From: Bacteroidales bacterium
GTDB taxonomy: Bacteria; Bacteroidota; Bacteroidia; Bacteroidales; Marinilabiliaceae
NCBI GenBank assembly: GCA_017539645.1
Contig: JAFYCM010000058.1
Span: 37,224-101,223, forward strand
DNA: 64,000 nucleotides
Reading direction: 5' to 3'
In this document: positions 1 to 9,372 of the stretch, piece by piece
Numbering within the stretch: the first letter of the stretch is position 1
How the letters are laid out: each line of letters starts with the position of its first letter
Made by a program: the position numbers and the translations under genes
The notes under the pieces: model-generated
Database searches by the model: none
The model's input: only the letters and a program-made list of their open reading frames with translations
What the model was told of the DNA's origin: nothing

Positions 1-88
1 CTATTTATGCAAAACATTTTTTCGTGTTACTATTTATTTGTGTTAGTTATGGGCAAATGGTCATACCCATTCATTTGTGTTCATATAA

Positions 89-1312
89 TTATTTAGCTGC
101 GAGAACAGCGATTTTTGCTACCACCTCGGCAGCTTTCTGAAGGCTATTTACGGGCAAAAATTCGTAGCGACCATGGAAATTCAATCCGCCTGCAAAGAGA
201 TTCGGCGTAGGAAGTCCCATGAACGAAAGGCGAGCGCCATCTGTACCACCACGAACTGGAATAGTCTTAGGCTCAATGCCACACTCCGTCATAGCTTGTT
301 TGGCAAGTTCCACAACGTGCTTCACGGGTTCAATCTTCTCGCGCATGTTGTAATATTGGTCGCGAAGGGCTATCTCTACAGTGTCATCGCCGAATTCTGC
401 ATTCATTTTATTTACGAGGTGCTCCATTTCGCGTTTGCGCGATTCAAAGCGGTCGCGGTTGAAGTCACGTATTATGTACTTGAGCGTAGAATTTTCCACC
501 GTACCGTTCATTTGAATGAGGTGGTAGAATCCTTCGTAGCCCTGTGTATGTTCGGGCGTTTCGTGGCGTGGCAGCATATCTACAAACGACGCTGCAAGGC
601 GCATAGAGTTACGCATTTTGTGATATGCATAGCCTGGGTGAACATTGCGTCCGTGGAAGGTCAGCGTAGCCTCGGCAGCGTTGAACGTCTCGTACTCCAA
701 CTCGCCAATCTCGCCGCCATCGACGGTGTAGGCCCAATCGGCGCCAAACTTCTCAACGTCGAAGTGGTCGGCACCTTCGCCAATCTCCTCGTCGGGTGTG
801 AAGCAGATACGAATCTTACCGTGCTCAATATCAACATTTTTGAGCAGATACGACGCAGCGCTAACTATAGCAGCAATGCCAGCTTTGTCGTCGGCACCGA
901 GGAGCGTATCACTATCCGCCACAATGAGGTCTTGACCTTTGTAGTGGAGCAGTTCTGGAAAATCGGCAACCTTCATAATTACCTTAGGTTCAGCCGAGAG
1001 TTCCACATCGCCGCCTTTGTAATTACGTACGATGCGCGGGCGAACATTGCGACCACTGTAGTCGGGGCTTGTATCCATGTGAGCAATAAAGCCAATTGTT
1101 GGCACGCTCTTTTGGGTAGTAGCTGGTATAGTGGCAGTTACATATCCATATTCGCTAACTTCTACCTCGCTAAGTCCAAGCATACGGAGTTCGCCTGCCA
1201 AATGCTTAGCAAACACCATCTGACCATCGCTCGAAGGCGTTTTTCCTGAAGTTTCGCTGCTCTGCGTATCGAACGATACGTATGAAAAAAATCTATTGAC
1301 TATGTCTTTCAT
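89..1312 (-). CDS. pepT: Peptidase T (tripeptide aminopeptidase)
   Basis: Zinc-dependent cytosolic exopeptidase of the M20 family that removes the N-terminal residue from tripeptides. The 407 residues match the usual length of about 408. Visible metal and catalytic motifs are HMDTSPD (H78, D80), LGADDKAG (D141) and the DEEIGEG stretch (E175, E176), followed by the dimerisation lid domain and a late GGTDGARL motif. The start codon ATG at 1312 overlaps the end of the upstream lytic transglycosylase gene by 4 bp, so the two are probably co-transcribed and translationally coupled. No clear terminator follows; only an imperfect ATGGG/CCCAT hairpin lies at 49-70. Family assignment is secure. Confidence 0.95.
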   Translation of the reverse strand: MKDIVNRFFSYVSFDTQSSETSGKTPSSDGQMVFAKHLAGELRMLGLSEVEVSEYGYVTATIPATTQKSVPTIGFIAHMDTSPDYSGRNVRPRIVRNYKGGDVELSAEPKVIMKVADFPELLHYKGQDLIVADSDTLLGADDKAGIAAIVSAASYLLKNVDIEHGKIRICFTPDEEIGEGADHFDVEKFGADWAYTVDGGEIGELEYETFNAAEATLTFHGRNVHPGYAYHKMRNSMRLAASFVDMLPRHETPEHTQGYEGFYHLIQMNGTVENSTLKYIIRDFNRDRFESRKREMEHLVNKMNAEFGDDTVEIALRDQYYNMREKIEPVKHVVELAKQAMTECGIEPKTIPVRGGTDGARLSFMGLPTPNLFAGGLNFHGRYEFLPVNSLQKAAEVVAKIAVLAAK

Positions 1313-2466
1313 AATTTTTCGTAGGCAATAAAGAAGAATGGCGACACCTCTTCCACAGTCTTTATGGTTAGCGTCTGACCAATCTTTATATCCTTAGTTT
1401 CTAAGTTATTCCATTGCATAATCTGCTCTGCTGTAGTATGATAGCGCATAGCTATTTTATGCAGATATTCACCTTTTTGCACCAGATGCGTAGTCTCTAC
1501 AACTCGCGTAGGTCGCGAACCGAAGTAGCCAGCCATATCGGGCATAGCATCAGGCTTGAGGTGATGCTCGTTTTTTATGTATCGAGCCACATTTTGCTTA
1601 GGCAGCACAAGAATTTTGGGCTCGTCTACATACGCTATAAAATCCTTTATATACTGAGGATTAAGCTGTTGCAAATTCTCACGCGACACGCCCGACGCAC
1701 GTGAAATCTGGTCGAATGAGAGGCTCATATTTACGTAGACCGTGTCGAGGTCGTTGTACGTCCACTGCTGCTTCACCGGCACTACGTTGTGCAAGTCGTA
1801 ATAGTTCATCACATAATTAACCGCAATAAACGCGGGCACATACGCGCGCATCTCGGAAGTGAGATATGGCGCGAGTTCCCAAAAGTTTTTCTTGCCGCCC
1901 GAACGCTCAATGGCTTTCTGCACCGTTCCTACGCCGCCGTTATACGCCGCAAGCGCAAGTTGCCAGTCGCCAAGGGTTTGGAATAGGTATGAGAGGTAAC
2001 GACAAGCCGCATCGGTGCTCTTAATAGGGTCGCAACGCTGATCTTCGTAGCTCGACACTTGCAAATCGAGCATTACGCCAGCGTGATAAAGAAATTGCCA
2101 CAAACCCATCGCTCCCGACTTCGACTGAGCTTTAGGGTCGAGCGCACTCTCTATGATGGCTAAATATTTCAGTTCTTGCGGCAGATTATACTTACTCAAA
2201 TACTCCTCGAAGATGGGGAAATATATCTGCGAACGCCCAACGATATTTGCCAAATGGTCGCGGCGGCGCTCAAGGTAAACATCGATATATGCACGAACCT
2301 GAGCATTATACTCAAGCTTTATGGGCGACTGTTTGTCGAGCCGCTCCATGCGCGATACATATATATACTCTGGTATCTGCGGGTTCTTTCCTGTCGACTG
2401 AGCGTTTACAGAAGCGCTGAATGTCAGCAAGATAAGTATTAAATATATCGATTTCACCAATTGCAT
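1309..2466 (-). CDS. LysM-containing lytic murein transglycosylase (MltD-like)
   Basis: Exported peptidoglycan-cleaving enzyme. Residues 1-23 form a signal peptide ending in VNAQ. A soluble lytic transglycosylase (SLT/GH23) domain follows, with the catalytic Glu in IIESALDP (E106) and the downstream SGAMGLWQF motif and LALAAYNGG segment typical of the fold. A single C-terminal LysM domain at about residues 326-369 begins [14 protein letters not shown] and would bind glycan strands. At 385 residues it is shorter than E. coli MltD and has one LysM visible. It lies 13 bp after rseP and overlaps pepT by 4 bp in a minus-strand operon. It probably acts in the periplasm in wall turnover. Confidence 0.9.
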   Translation of the reverse strand: MQLVKSIYLILILLTFSASVNAQSTGKNPQIPEYIYVSRMERLDKQSPIKLEYNAQVRAYIDVYLERRRDHLANIVGRSQIYFPIFEEYLSKYNLPQELKYLAIIESALDPKAQSKSGAMGLWQFLYHAGVMLDLQVSSYEDQRCDPIKSTDAACRYLSYLFQTLGDWQLALAAYNGGVGTVQKAIERSGGKKNFWELAPYLTSEMRAYVPAFIAVNYVMNYYDLHNVVPVKQQWTYNDLDTVYVNMSLSFDQISRASGVSRENLQQLNPQYIKDFIAYVDEPKILVLPKQNVARYIKNEHHLKPDAMPDMAGYFGSRPTRVVETTHLVQKGEYLHKIAMRYHTTAEQIMQWNNLETKDIKIGQTLTIKTVEEVSPFFFIAYEKL

Positions 2467-2479
2467 TGCTGCGTAGGTA

Positions 2480-4000
2480 TCAATTCAAAAATGCGCGTAT
2501 AATATCGTTGGCATTGGCGTAGACGAGCAGCGCCAAGAGCAATATCATACCAGTCATTTGTGCGTAAGTAAGGAATTTGTCGCTCGGTTTGCGACGCGTA
2601 ATTATCTCGAACAGAAGGAATAACACGTGACCACCATCGAGAGCCGGAATTGGCAAGACGTTCATAACTGCCAAAATAATAGCAAGGAACGCGGTGTTGA
2701 ACCAGAATGTTTGCCAATCCCACGACGTTGGGAACATCTGACCGATGGTGCCGAAGCCGCCGAGTTTCTTAGCGCCCTCTTTGGTGAAGATGAGTTTGAG
2801 CTGTTTTACGTAAACGCCCAAAATATCGATGCCTTTGCTTATGCCGGCTGGGAATGCCTCGAATAGCGAATATTCGCGCGTGCTAAGCGTCATCCAGCGC
2901 GAAGCCGGTGTGAGGTAAACGCCAATTTTGCCAAGTCCATCGATAGCTACATGCAAAGTATCTATTTCGCTACCACGACCAACAACCACTTCTACCGTTG
3001 AGTCTTTATGCGCTTCGAGTTGTGCAAATAGTGATGCTGTCGATGCAGTAGGTTCGCCTGCTATAGATATGATGCTATCGCCGCTGAGCATACCAGCTTC
3101 CTTAGCGCCCATGCCTCCAAGCACCGAATCGATGCGAGCTGGGATACGTACGGCGAACATCTGTGTAACCTCGCGCTCGAGAATAGTACGATAGAACTCC
3201 GACGGGATAATCACCACGGTATCTTTGCCATCGCGAACGACATCGAAACGCGTAGAATCGGCGTAGAGCACAGCATCGGCGAGGTCAGAATAGGTATCTA
3301 CTGGATTACCATCTATACCAACAATCTTATCGCCATCTTGGAAACCGACCTCCTGCAACGCGGGGTGGAACATAAGTCCGTATTTAGCCTGATTTAGAGG
3401 CAGATACGATTCACCCCAAGTCCACAGAATCATCCAATAGATAATGAGCGCCGAGATGAAGTTGACCATCACACCGCCAAGCATGATAAGCAATCGTTGC
3501 CAAGCTGGTTTTGCTCGGAATTCCCAGTCCTTCACAGGCTGCTTCATCTGCTCGGTGTTCATCGATTCGTCGATCATACCCGAGATAGATACGTAGCCAC
3601 CAAGCGGCAACCATCCGATACCCAAAATAGTGTCGCCAACGAAGCCTTTCTTAGGTTTGTCGGATTTCTTGGCGCAATATGTAAAGAGAGTCAGACCGCT
3701 TGCTTGGGTTTCGGTACGATATTTTTTCTTACCATCGGCATCTTCGCCATCCTCAACCTCTTCTTTCGAAAGTTCGGTAGTTTTCAGTATAGACCAGCCG
3801 CCCTCTTTGCACTGAGAGCCCTCTGCCGGGCCATTGGGATAATATCTGAAAAGCGAGAACCAAGGGTCGAAGAATAGGTAGAATCGCTCGACACGCGTTC
3901 CGAAAAGTTTGGCAAAAAACATATGTCCCATTTCGTGCGTAACAATGAGCAGCGAGAGGCTTGCTACCACTTGAAGGACACGTATAAGAATATCTTCCAT
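2480..4000 (-). CDS. rseP: Site-2 membrane metalloprotease, RseP family
   Basis: Intramembrane zinc protease of the M50B family that cuts membrane-anchored regulators such as anti-sigma factors. The first membrane segment carries the HExxH motif as THEMGH (H22, E23, H26), and the C-terminal membrane region carries the third metal ligand in PIPALDGGH (D455). PDZ-like segments occupy roughly residues 200-380. Four or more hydrophobic segments are visible. Within the first 130 residues there is an acidic loop (KEEVEDGEDADGKKK) not seen in E. coli RseP. It heads a three-gene minus-strand run with the lytic transglycosylase and pepT. No obvious TAnnTTTG promoter could be placed upstream. Confidence 0.92.
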   Translation of the reverse strand: MEDILIRVLQVVASLSLLIVTHEMGHMFFAKLFGTRVERFYLFFDPWFSLFRYYPNGPAEGSQCKEGGWSILKTTELSKEEVEDGEDADGKKKYRTETQASGLTLFTYCAKKSDKPKKGFVGDTILGIGWLPLGGYVSISGMIDESMNTEQMKQPVKDWEFRAKPAWQRLLIMLGGVMVNFISALIIYWMILWTWGESYLPLNQAKYGLMFHPALQEVGFQDGDKIVGIDGNPVDTYSDLADAVLYADSTRFDVVRDGKDTVVIIPSEFYRTILEREVTQMFAVRIPARIDSVLGGMGAKEAGMLSGDSIISIAGEPTASTASLFAQLEAHKDSTVEVVVGRGSEIDTLHVAIDGLGKIGVYLTPASRWMTLSTREYSLFEAFPAGISKGIDILGVYVKQLKLIFTKEGAKKLGGFGTIGQMFPTSWDWQTFWFNTAFLAIILAVMNVLPIPALDGGHVLFLLFEIITRRKPSDKFLTYAQMTGMILLLALLVYANANDIIRAFLN

Positions 4001-4307
4001 CTTATGCTATAAATCTTTATAAAATGCGCAGGCTCCAGTTCGTAACTATAAGCACACCAAAGCAATACGCGAGAATTAGTATTTCGTCAATTAGCGCGCG
4101 AAGTTAGTAATAATTATGTTGTGTCGAACAACAAACTGCAGAACGCAGAGCGCGCCATGTGTTAGGTCAATCTTTCACTGTTTATCGTAGCCATAAACTC
4201 GTCTAATGTGACGAGATTCATACGCGGGAAAGGTATTGTGCGAAGAATATTACTTATTTAGGTATTTACGTTTGCAAACAAATGCATATTTACGCCATAA
4301 TATCTAT
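4001..4307. other. Intergenic stretch with no gene seen
   Basis: These 307 bases lie between rseP and the chorismatase-like gene, both on the minus strand. I see no open frame with coding character. The only structures are a short perfect stem (CTCGTC/GACGAG, about 4197-4215) and a TTTGCAAA palindrome near 4268. Neither has a U-run. Confidence 0.5.
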
Positions 4308-5423
4308 TTAGAAATCAGCTACATTCAATGTTTTGCGTTCAACTACTGCCATGCACTCCATCTCTATTAGCCATGCAGCACGGCAGACTGGCGCTTGCAC
4401 TATTACGTATGGCGTGTTGCCGAATTGCCCCTCAAACATGCGTTTCACCACAGCATAATCGGTCAAGTCGCGCAGATAGACGATGATGGAAGCCACATTC
4501 GACCAATCGGCTTCTGCCTCGGCAAGTAGCGCCGACACATTCTCCCACATACGCTGCGTCTGTTTGCATATATCATTAGGATAGAGCACATTACCTTTAT
4601 TATCGATACTCGCCGTGCCAGAAATAAATATTTGGCGTCGGTCGCCGTAATCTACGTATGTACCTCGCTCGAAAGCCACACCGTATTCGCTTGTGCGGTT
4701 GAGGTGCGTTTTTGCATACAGATATTTCATCTGCTGCGGCTGAAGTCCACCAACGGCGTATGCATCCATAAGAACCTTTGTGTCAGCCTTCTCGTGGCGT
4801 CCACCGATACCCGTCGATGCTATATAATGCGTGCCGGAGGTCAAGCCATGTTTTGCGAACACCTCGTTGCGACCTTTCACCACGCCGCCATAATTACTAT
4901 CAATATCGTGAACAAAAAACCAAGTGCGCACACAATTCTCGGCAAGCGAAAGCCCCACACTCGACAGGTCGTCGATATAATCCACAAAATGCTTGATGGT
5001 CTGATGCAGCGAATCGCTATACTTCATTATGCTCGACGATTTCCAATAGTGCTTATATGCGCCATGCTCAACCTCGTAGAAATCTTCGCCGATGCGCTTC
5101 GTCGTAACATCGCTGAGCATATATGCCCAAAGAACAACCTTGTCGCCACACAACGGCGGCTGCTGCACTATGCTCACTGCACATTCGTCGCGCGACACAT
5201 AATTATTGAGCGTCTCAACCTGATTAGCAGCATCCGAGACGAAATAGCGCATAAACACAGGCTTGTATCCGCGCATTTCAGACGAAGCAAGCAAATCGGA
5301 GAATTGTTTCTGAATATCAATGAGTTGCTGCGAGAACAACGGTTCTTTGCAGTCGGTATAAATAATGACATGCGCCTCGTTGGCAGCGCCGTTTGAACTA
5401 TGGAATTTATAAAGTCGATTCAC
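4308..5423 (-). CDS. RidA/YjgF-superfamily protein, chorismatase (FkbO/Hyg5/XanB2)-like
   Basis: At 371 residues this is far longer than a stand-alone RidA (about 125 aa). The C-terminal part (about 240-365) is RidA-like, including GTYVDYGDRRQIFISGTASID and NVASIIVYLRDLTDY. The middle carries RTWFFVHDID and GTHYIASTGIGGRHE (199-211), a pattern I associate with chorismate-hydrolysing chorismatases, whose N-terminal half is a second degenerate RidA fold. If that is right, it would release pyruvate from chorismate to give a dihydroxycyclohexadiene or hydroxybenzoate. The reaction type cannot be decided by eye, and no aromatic biosynthesis genes flank it. A detoxifying deaminase role is the alternative. 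A candidate promoter sits at 5452-5459. Confidence 0.7.
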   Translation of the reverse strand: MNRLYKFHSSNGAANEAHVIIYTDCKEPLFSQQLIDIQKQFSDLLASSEMRGYKPVFMRYFVSDAANQVETLNNYVSRDECAVSIVQQPPLCGDKVVLWAYMLSDVTTKRIGEDFYEVEHGAYKHYWKSSSIMKYSDSLHQTIKHFVDYIDDLSSVGLSLAENCVRTWFFVHDIDSNYGGVVKGRNEVFAKHGLTSGTHYIASTGIGGRHEKADTKVLMDAYAVGGLQPQQMKYLYAKTHLNRTSEYGVAFERGTYVDYGDRRQIFISGTASIDNKGNVLYPNDICKQTQRMWENVSALLAEAEADWSNVASIIVYLRDLTDYAVVKRMFEGQFGNTPYVIVQAPVCRAAWLIEMECMAVVERKTLNVADF

Positions 5424-5451
5424 GTTAGTTGTCGTTAGGGATTTGCGTGTG

Positions 5452-5459
5452 CAAACTTA
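5452..5459 (-). promoter_or_regulatory. Candidate -7 element (TAAGTTTG) for the chorismatase-like gene
   Basis: Read on the minus strand this is TAAGTTTG, matching the Bacteroidota -7 consensus TAnnTTTG. It lies 28 bp upstream of the ATG at 5423, a sensible leader length. No clear -33 TTG box was seen. Confidence 0.45.
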
Positions 5460-5632
5460 CGTAAATTGAGAATTGAAAAATCACGAGAAGCATTATAAGT
5501 AGCTATAGAATGAAGCACACAATAATTAACATCATGGATACGCTGGGGCATTTATGAGTGCAAATGGCGAGCATTTGGCGACGCATGTGGAGAGTGGCGA
5601 GAGGACGAAAACGCAAACGAACAGACGCTAAA

Positions 5633-5650
5633 ATTCAATAAATATTGAAT
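5633..5650. promoter_or_regulatory. Palindrome upstream of pflB, possible operator
   Basis: Two 8-base arms, ATTCAATA and TATTGAAT, are separated by two A residues. The site ends 56 bp before the candidate -7 box of pflB. Its TTCAA-N6-TTGAA layout resembles the dyads bound by Crp/Fnr proteins, and such a regulator is encoded at 11781-12473. The link is inference only. The rest of 5424-5761 shows no gene. Confidence 0.35.
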
Positions 5651-5706
5651 ATTGTAAAAAAGAATTAAATCTTTTCTATTCTAAATTATACATACATATA
5701 AACGGT

Positions 5707-5714
5707 ACTTTTGC
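5707..5714 (+). promoter_or_regulatory. Candidate -7 element (TACTTTTG) for pflB
   Basis: TACTTTTG matches TAnnTTTG exactly and lies 47 bp before the pflB ATG. The expected -33 position holds only a T-rich stretch rather than a clean TTG. Confidence 0.55.
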
Positions 5715-5761
5715 GCCAAACTTATCAGAAATAAGAAACTCAAAAAAACTCTGAAACAAAA

Positions 5762-8017
5762 ATGAAACAGGAAGTGGAAGCATGGCAGGGCTTCAAAGGC
5801 GAACGTTGGAAAAGTGAGATTAATGTTCGCGACTTTATTCAATGGAACTACACTCAGTATGAGGGCGATGCAAAATTCTTAGCTGGTCCTACAGCCAATA
5901 CTGACAAATTATGGGCGAAGCTGAAAGAGCTTCAAAAACAAGAGCGTGCCAAAGGTGGTGTGCTCGACATGGAAACCGAAATTGTTTCGAGCCTCACTGC
6001 TTATGGCCCGGGCTACATCGGCGACGACACTAAAGATATTGAGAAGGTAGTTGGTCTGCAGACCGACAAACCGCTGAAACGCGCTTTCATGCCATTCGGT
6101 GGCATAAAGATGGCAGAGCAAGCTTGCACCACTTACGGTTACAAACCTTCTGACAAGATTCACGAGATTTTCACTAAATATTGCAAGACCCACAACGATG
6201 GCGTGTTCGATGCCTACACCGCTGAGATGAAGGCCGTTCGTCACAACCACATTCTTACGGGTCTTCCCGATACTTATGGCCGTGGCCGCATCGTAGGCGA
6301 CTATCGCCGTGTGGCTCTCTACGGTATCGACTACCTCATAGCTGAAAAGCAGAAAGACCTCAACAACATTGGCGACCAAGGCATGATTGACGAAGTAGTT
6401 CGTCTGCGCGAAGAGGTTGCTATGCAGATTAAGGCCCTCAAAGGCATGAAAGAGATGGCGCAGATCTATGGCTACGACATTTCTAAACCTGCTTCAAACG
6501 CACGTGAGGCTGTTCAATGGCTCTACTTCGGCTACCTCGCTGCTATCAAGACTCAGAATGGTGCAGCAATGTCGGTTGGCCGCGTATCTACATTCCTCGA
6601 TATTTATATCAACCGCGACCTCGAGGCAGGCAAACTTACCGAGAGCGAAGCACAGGAACTTATCGACCACCTCGTATTGAAACTACGTATGGTGAAGTTC
6701 GCCCGCATTCCGAGCTACAACGAACTCTTCAGCGGTGACCCTGTTTGGGCTACTCTCGAAGTTGCAGGTATCGGTCAAGATGGCCGCCACATGGTAACCA
6801 AGAACGACTACCGTTTCTTGCACACCCTCCAAAACATGGGTCCTGCACCAGAACCGAACCTCACCGTTCTCTACAGCAGCCGTTTGCCAGAAAACTTCAA
6901 GAAGTTCGCAGCAAACATCTCTGTAACCACCAGCAGTATTCAATACGAGAATGACGAAGTTATGCGTCCTGTTTGGGGCGACGACTACTCAATCTGCTGC
7001 TGCGTATCTGCAACTCAGACTGGTAAAGAGATGCAGTTCTTCGGTGCTCGTGCCAACCTCGCTAAGTGCGTTCTCTACGCAATCAACGGCGGTGTAGACG
7101 CTAAGACCCGCGAGCAATGTGGACCTGGCTTCCGTCCTATCGTTGGCGACATTCTTACATACGAAGAGTTCATGCCTCGTTTCGAGGTTATGATGGATTG
7201 GTTGGCAAGCGTATACGTTAAGACGCTCAACCTCATCCACTATATGCACGATAAATATTTCTACGAAGCTGCCGAAATGGCCCTCATCGATACCGATGTT
7301 CGCCGCACCTTCGCTACTGGTATCGCAGGTTTCAGCCACGTGGTTGACTCTATCAGCGCTATCAAATATTCTACCGTACATATCATTCGCGACGAAGCTG
7401 GCTTCCCTATCGACTTCAAGACCGATGGCGAATTCCCACGCTACGGCAACGATGACGACCGCGCCGACGAAATAGCAGTTTGGTTGCTCAAGACATTCCT
7501 CGCCGACATCAAGAAGTATCATACTTATCGTAATAGCGAGCCTACCACTTCTATCCTTACCATCACCTCTAACGTCGTTTATGGTAAGTATACCGCAGCT
7601 CTTCCTGACGGTCGCGAAGCTGGTACGCCACTCTCACCTGGTGCTAACCCAAGCTACGGCGCTGAGAAGAACGGCCTTCTTGCATCGCTCAACTCAGTTG
7701 CTAAGTTGCCTTATGAGTATGCCCTCGACGGCATCTCTAACACGCAGACCATCAGCCCGAATGCACTTGGTCACAACGACGAAGAGCGCACCAACACTCT
7801 CGTTGGCGTTCTCGACGGATACTTCGACCGTGGCGCTCACCACTTGAATGTGAACGTATTCGGCCTCGACAAGCTCAAAGACGCTATGGAGCACCCTGAG
7901 AAAGAGGAATATGCTAACTTCACAATCCGCGTTTCGGGTTATGCAGTTAAGTTCATCGACCTCACTCGCGAGCAGCAGCTCGACGTTATTGCTCGTAGCG
8001 CTCACGAAGCATTGTAA
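5762..8017 (+). CDS. pflB: Formate acetyltransferase (pyruvate formate-lyase)
   Basis: Glycyl-radical enzyme converting pyruvate and CoA to acetyl-CoA and formate in anaerobic energy metabolism. The active-site thiols lie in a run of three cysteines (C412-C414) in ICCCVS. By comparison with E. coli ACCVS, C413 and C414 are the catalytic pair and C412 is an extra Cys. The conserved [14 protein letters not shown] segment follows. The radical glycine is G726 in RVSGYAVKF, with the usual C-terminal tail. The length (751 aa) is close to the E. coli enzyme (760). The activase gene follows directly after a hairpin at 8053-8085. Identification is secure. Confidence 0.97.
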   Translation: MKQEVEAWQGFKGERWKSEINVRDFIQWNYTQYEGDAKFLAGPTANTDKLWAKLKELQKQERAKGGVLDMETEIVSSLTAYGPGYIGDDTKDIEKVVGLQTDKPLKRAFMPFGGIKMAEQACTTYGYKPSDKIHEIFTKYCKTHNDGVFDAYTAEMKAVRHNHILTGLPDTYGRGRIVGDYRRVALYGIDYLIAEKQKDLNNIGDQGMIDEVVRLREEVAMQIKALKGMKEMAQIYGYDISKPASNAREAVQWLYFGYLAAIKTQNGAAMSVGRVSTFLDIYINRDLEAGKLTESEAQELIDHLVLKLRMVKFARIPSYNELFSGDPVWATLEVAGIGQDGRHMVTKNDYRFLHTLQNMGPAPEPNLTVLYSSRLPENFKKFAANISVTTSSIQYENDEVMRPVWGDDYSICCCVSATQTGKEMQFFGARANLAKCVLYAINGGVDAKTREQCGPGFRPIVGDILTYEEFMPRFEVMMDWLASVYVKTLNLIHYMHDKYFYEAAEMALIDTDVRRTFATGIAGFSHVVDSISAIKYSTVHIIRDEAGFPIDFKTDGEFPRYGNDDDRADEIAVWLLKTFLADIKKYHTYRNSEPTTSILTITSNVVYGKYTAALPDGREAGTPLSPGANPSYGAEKNGLLASLNSVAKLPYEYALDGISNTQTISPNALGHNDEERTNTLVGVLDGYFDRGAHHLNVNVFGLDKLKDAMEHPEKEEYANFTIRVSGYAVKFIDLTREQQLDVIARSAHEAL

Positions 8018-8052
8018 ATAGTTATACGATAACAAGTTTTAGCGTTATACGT

Positions 8053-8091
8053 ACGGCGGGCATACATATTTATGCCTGCCGTTTTCTATTT
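8053..8091 (+). terminator. Hairpin between pflB and pflA, terminator or attenuator
   Basis: ACGGCGGGCAT and ATGCCTGCCGT form an 11-bp stem with one wobble or mismatch, an 8-nt loop and a T-rich tail (TTTTCTATTTT). It lies 35 bp after the pflB stop and ahead of pflA. It could end most pflB transcripts while letting some read through, keeping activase levels low. Confidence 0.7.
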
Positions 8092-8120
8092 TAGTGCATA
8101 TTTTGCCTCAACGAATAGTT

Positions 8121-8846
8121 ATGGAAATAAAAGGACGAATACATTCCACAGAGTCGTTCGGTTCGGTAGACGGGCCAGGCATACGATTCTTGATATTTAC
8201 GCAAGGCTGCCACCTCCGCTGTCAATATTGCCACAACCCCGACACTTGGAACCTCAACGAAGGCACCGAAATGACTGCCGACGAGCTGCTCGACAAAGCC
8301 GAACGTTTCCGCTCATATTGGCGCGACAAAGGCGGCATAACCGTTAGCGGTGGCGAACCTTTGGTGCAGATTGACTTCCTCATCGACCTATTCAGCAAAG
8401 CCAAGCAGCGCGGCATAAATACTTGCATCGACACCGCTGCCCAACCCTTCACACGCGAAGAACCGTTTTTCAGCAAATTCGCTACGTTGATGAGCCTCAC
8501 AGATACCGTTTTGCTCGATTTGAAGCATATAAATAGCGATATGCACCGCCAACTTACCGGCCACGCCAACGAAAACATTTTGGACTGCGCGCGCTATTTG
8601 GCAGAAATCGGCAAAGACGTTTGGATTCGCCACGTGCTTGTGCCAGGCCTCACCGACAATGACGAATGGCTGACCGAACTACGCGCATTCATAGATACGC
8701 TGCCAAACGTGAAGAAGGTGGAAGTGCTGCCCTACCACGATATGGCACAATTCAAATACGAGAAGCTCGGCATAAAATACAAACTCGACGGCGTTCTTCC
8801 TCCTACCAAAGAACGCGTAGAGAATGCCCAGAAGATTTTGTTATAG
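8121..8846 (+). CDS. pflA: Pyruvate formate-lyase activating enzyme (radical SAM)
   Basis: Radical S-adenosylmethionine enzyme that installs the glycyl radical on pyruvate formate-lyase. The [4Fe-4S] motif is CHLRCQYC (C30, C34, C37 from the ATG at 8121), followed by the GGITVSGGEP SAM-binding segment. I use ATG 8121 because the product then begins MEIKGRIHSTESFGSVDGPG, the normal start of the family. An earlier in-frame ATG at 8094 adds nine unlikely residues. The length is 241 aa. It lies 104 bp after pflB, past a probable attenuator hairpin, and has no partner other than pflB nearby. Confidence 0.95.
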   Translation: MEIKGRIHSTESFGSVDGPGIRFLIFTQGCHLRCQYCHNPDTWNLNEGTEMTADELLDKAERFRSYWRDKGGITVSGGEPLVQIDFLIDLFSKAKQRGINTCIDTAAQPFTREEPFFSKFATLMSLTDTVLLDLKHINSDMHRQLTGHANENILDCARYLAEIGKDVWIRHVLVPGLTDNDEWLTELRAFIDTLPNVKKVEVLPYHDMAQFKYEKLGIKYKLDGVLPPTKERVENAQKILL

Positions 8847-8878
8847 TTACGAGTTGCGAATTACGAGTTCCGAATTTT
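8846..8878. repeat. Short direct repeats of ACGAGTT/GAATT type
   Basis: The 3' flank of pflA carries repeated GTTACGAGTT, GAATTACGAGTT and CGAATTTT words. A related stretch (TTACGAATTCC, then AAGAGTTACGAG) lies at 59249-59278. This suggests an interspersed intergenic repeat with no coding content. Confidence 0.4.
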
Positions 8879-8915
8879 AGCAGATTGCGAAACGGGTGAA
8901 TATCAGTTTCCGCGA

Positions 8916-9166
8916 TTGCATGAGGGTTGCGCAGCGTGCGAAACTATGCTCACGAGTTGCATGAGGGTTGCTGAGCGTCAGAAACTATGCTGCACGAGTT
9001 GCATGAGGGTTGCTGAGTGTCAGAAACTATGCTGCACGAGTTGCATGAGGGTTGCTGAGCGTCAGAAACTATGCTGCAGCAGTTGCATGAGGGTTGCTGA
9101 GCGTCAGAAACTATGCTGCAGCAGTTGCATGAGGGTTGCTGAGCGTCAGAAACTATGCTGCACCAT
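8916..9166. repeat. Tandem repeat, six copies of a 42-bp unit
   Basis: Units begin at 8916, 8957, 8999, 9041, 9083 and 9125. The first is 41 bp and more diverged; the other five are 42 bp and differ at only a few bases. Each starts TTGCATGAGGGTTGC and contains the small dyad CTGAGCGTCAG. There are no unique spacers, so this is not CRISPR. Because 42 is a multiple of three, one plus-strand frame stays open across the array. It lies between pflA and uvrC within 526 bp that hold no convincing gene. Confidence 0.9.
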
Positions 9167-9246
9167 CTGCAGCAAATTTTCCGACATTGAAACAGAGCGT
9201 GTTACATCTAATAGATGGAATTTGTATTCCCCAACAGAACAGGTTT

Positions 9247-9276
9247 GTCATTCTGAGCGTAGCGAAGAATCTCAGG
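9247..9276. repeat. Interspersed repeat of the TCATTCTGAGCG...GAAGAATCT type
   Basis: The words GTCATTCTGAGCG, TAGCGAAGAATCT and CAGG in succession match a motif I recognise as recurring in intergenic DNA of many bacterial genomes. Here it sits just after the 42-bp array and 97 bp before uvrC. Its function is unknown; only one copy was seen in this window. Confidence 0.5.
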
Positions 9277-9310
9277 CAAAGTCAATGACATGTTGGCTTG
9301 TTTGGATTCG

Positions 9311-9351
9311 GAATTGTGAATTTTCAATTTCCAATCTTCAATTTTCAATTC
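9311..9351. repeat. AT-rich TTTTCAATT repeat tract
   Basis: Degenerate repetition of (T)TTTCAATT and CCAATC words just upstream of uvrC. The same kind of tract, longer, lies at 39552-39617 downstream of the GH2 gene. Confidence 0.6.
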
Positions 9352-9372
9352 GCTTATACCTAACTTCGCCCC

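Noticed and set aside
1-88. Possible terminator after pepT (hairpin at 49-70)
   Set aside because: The stem is only five pairs (ATGGG/CCCAT) and no T-run follows, so it was not listed as a terminator.
173-1249. Long plus-strand open frame opposite pepT
   Set aside because: It is antisense to a secure gene, has no recognisable domain and a composition typical of a complement of coding DNA.
2454-2723. Minus-strand frame overlapping the end of rseP
   Set aside because: It lies in another frame within the well-supported rseP gene and has no family features.
8916-9166. Possible CRISPR array
   Set aside because: The units are directly adjacent with no unique spacers, and no cas genes are near.
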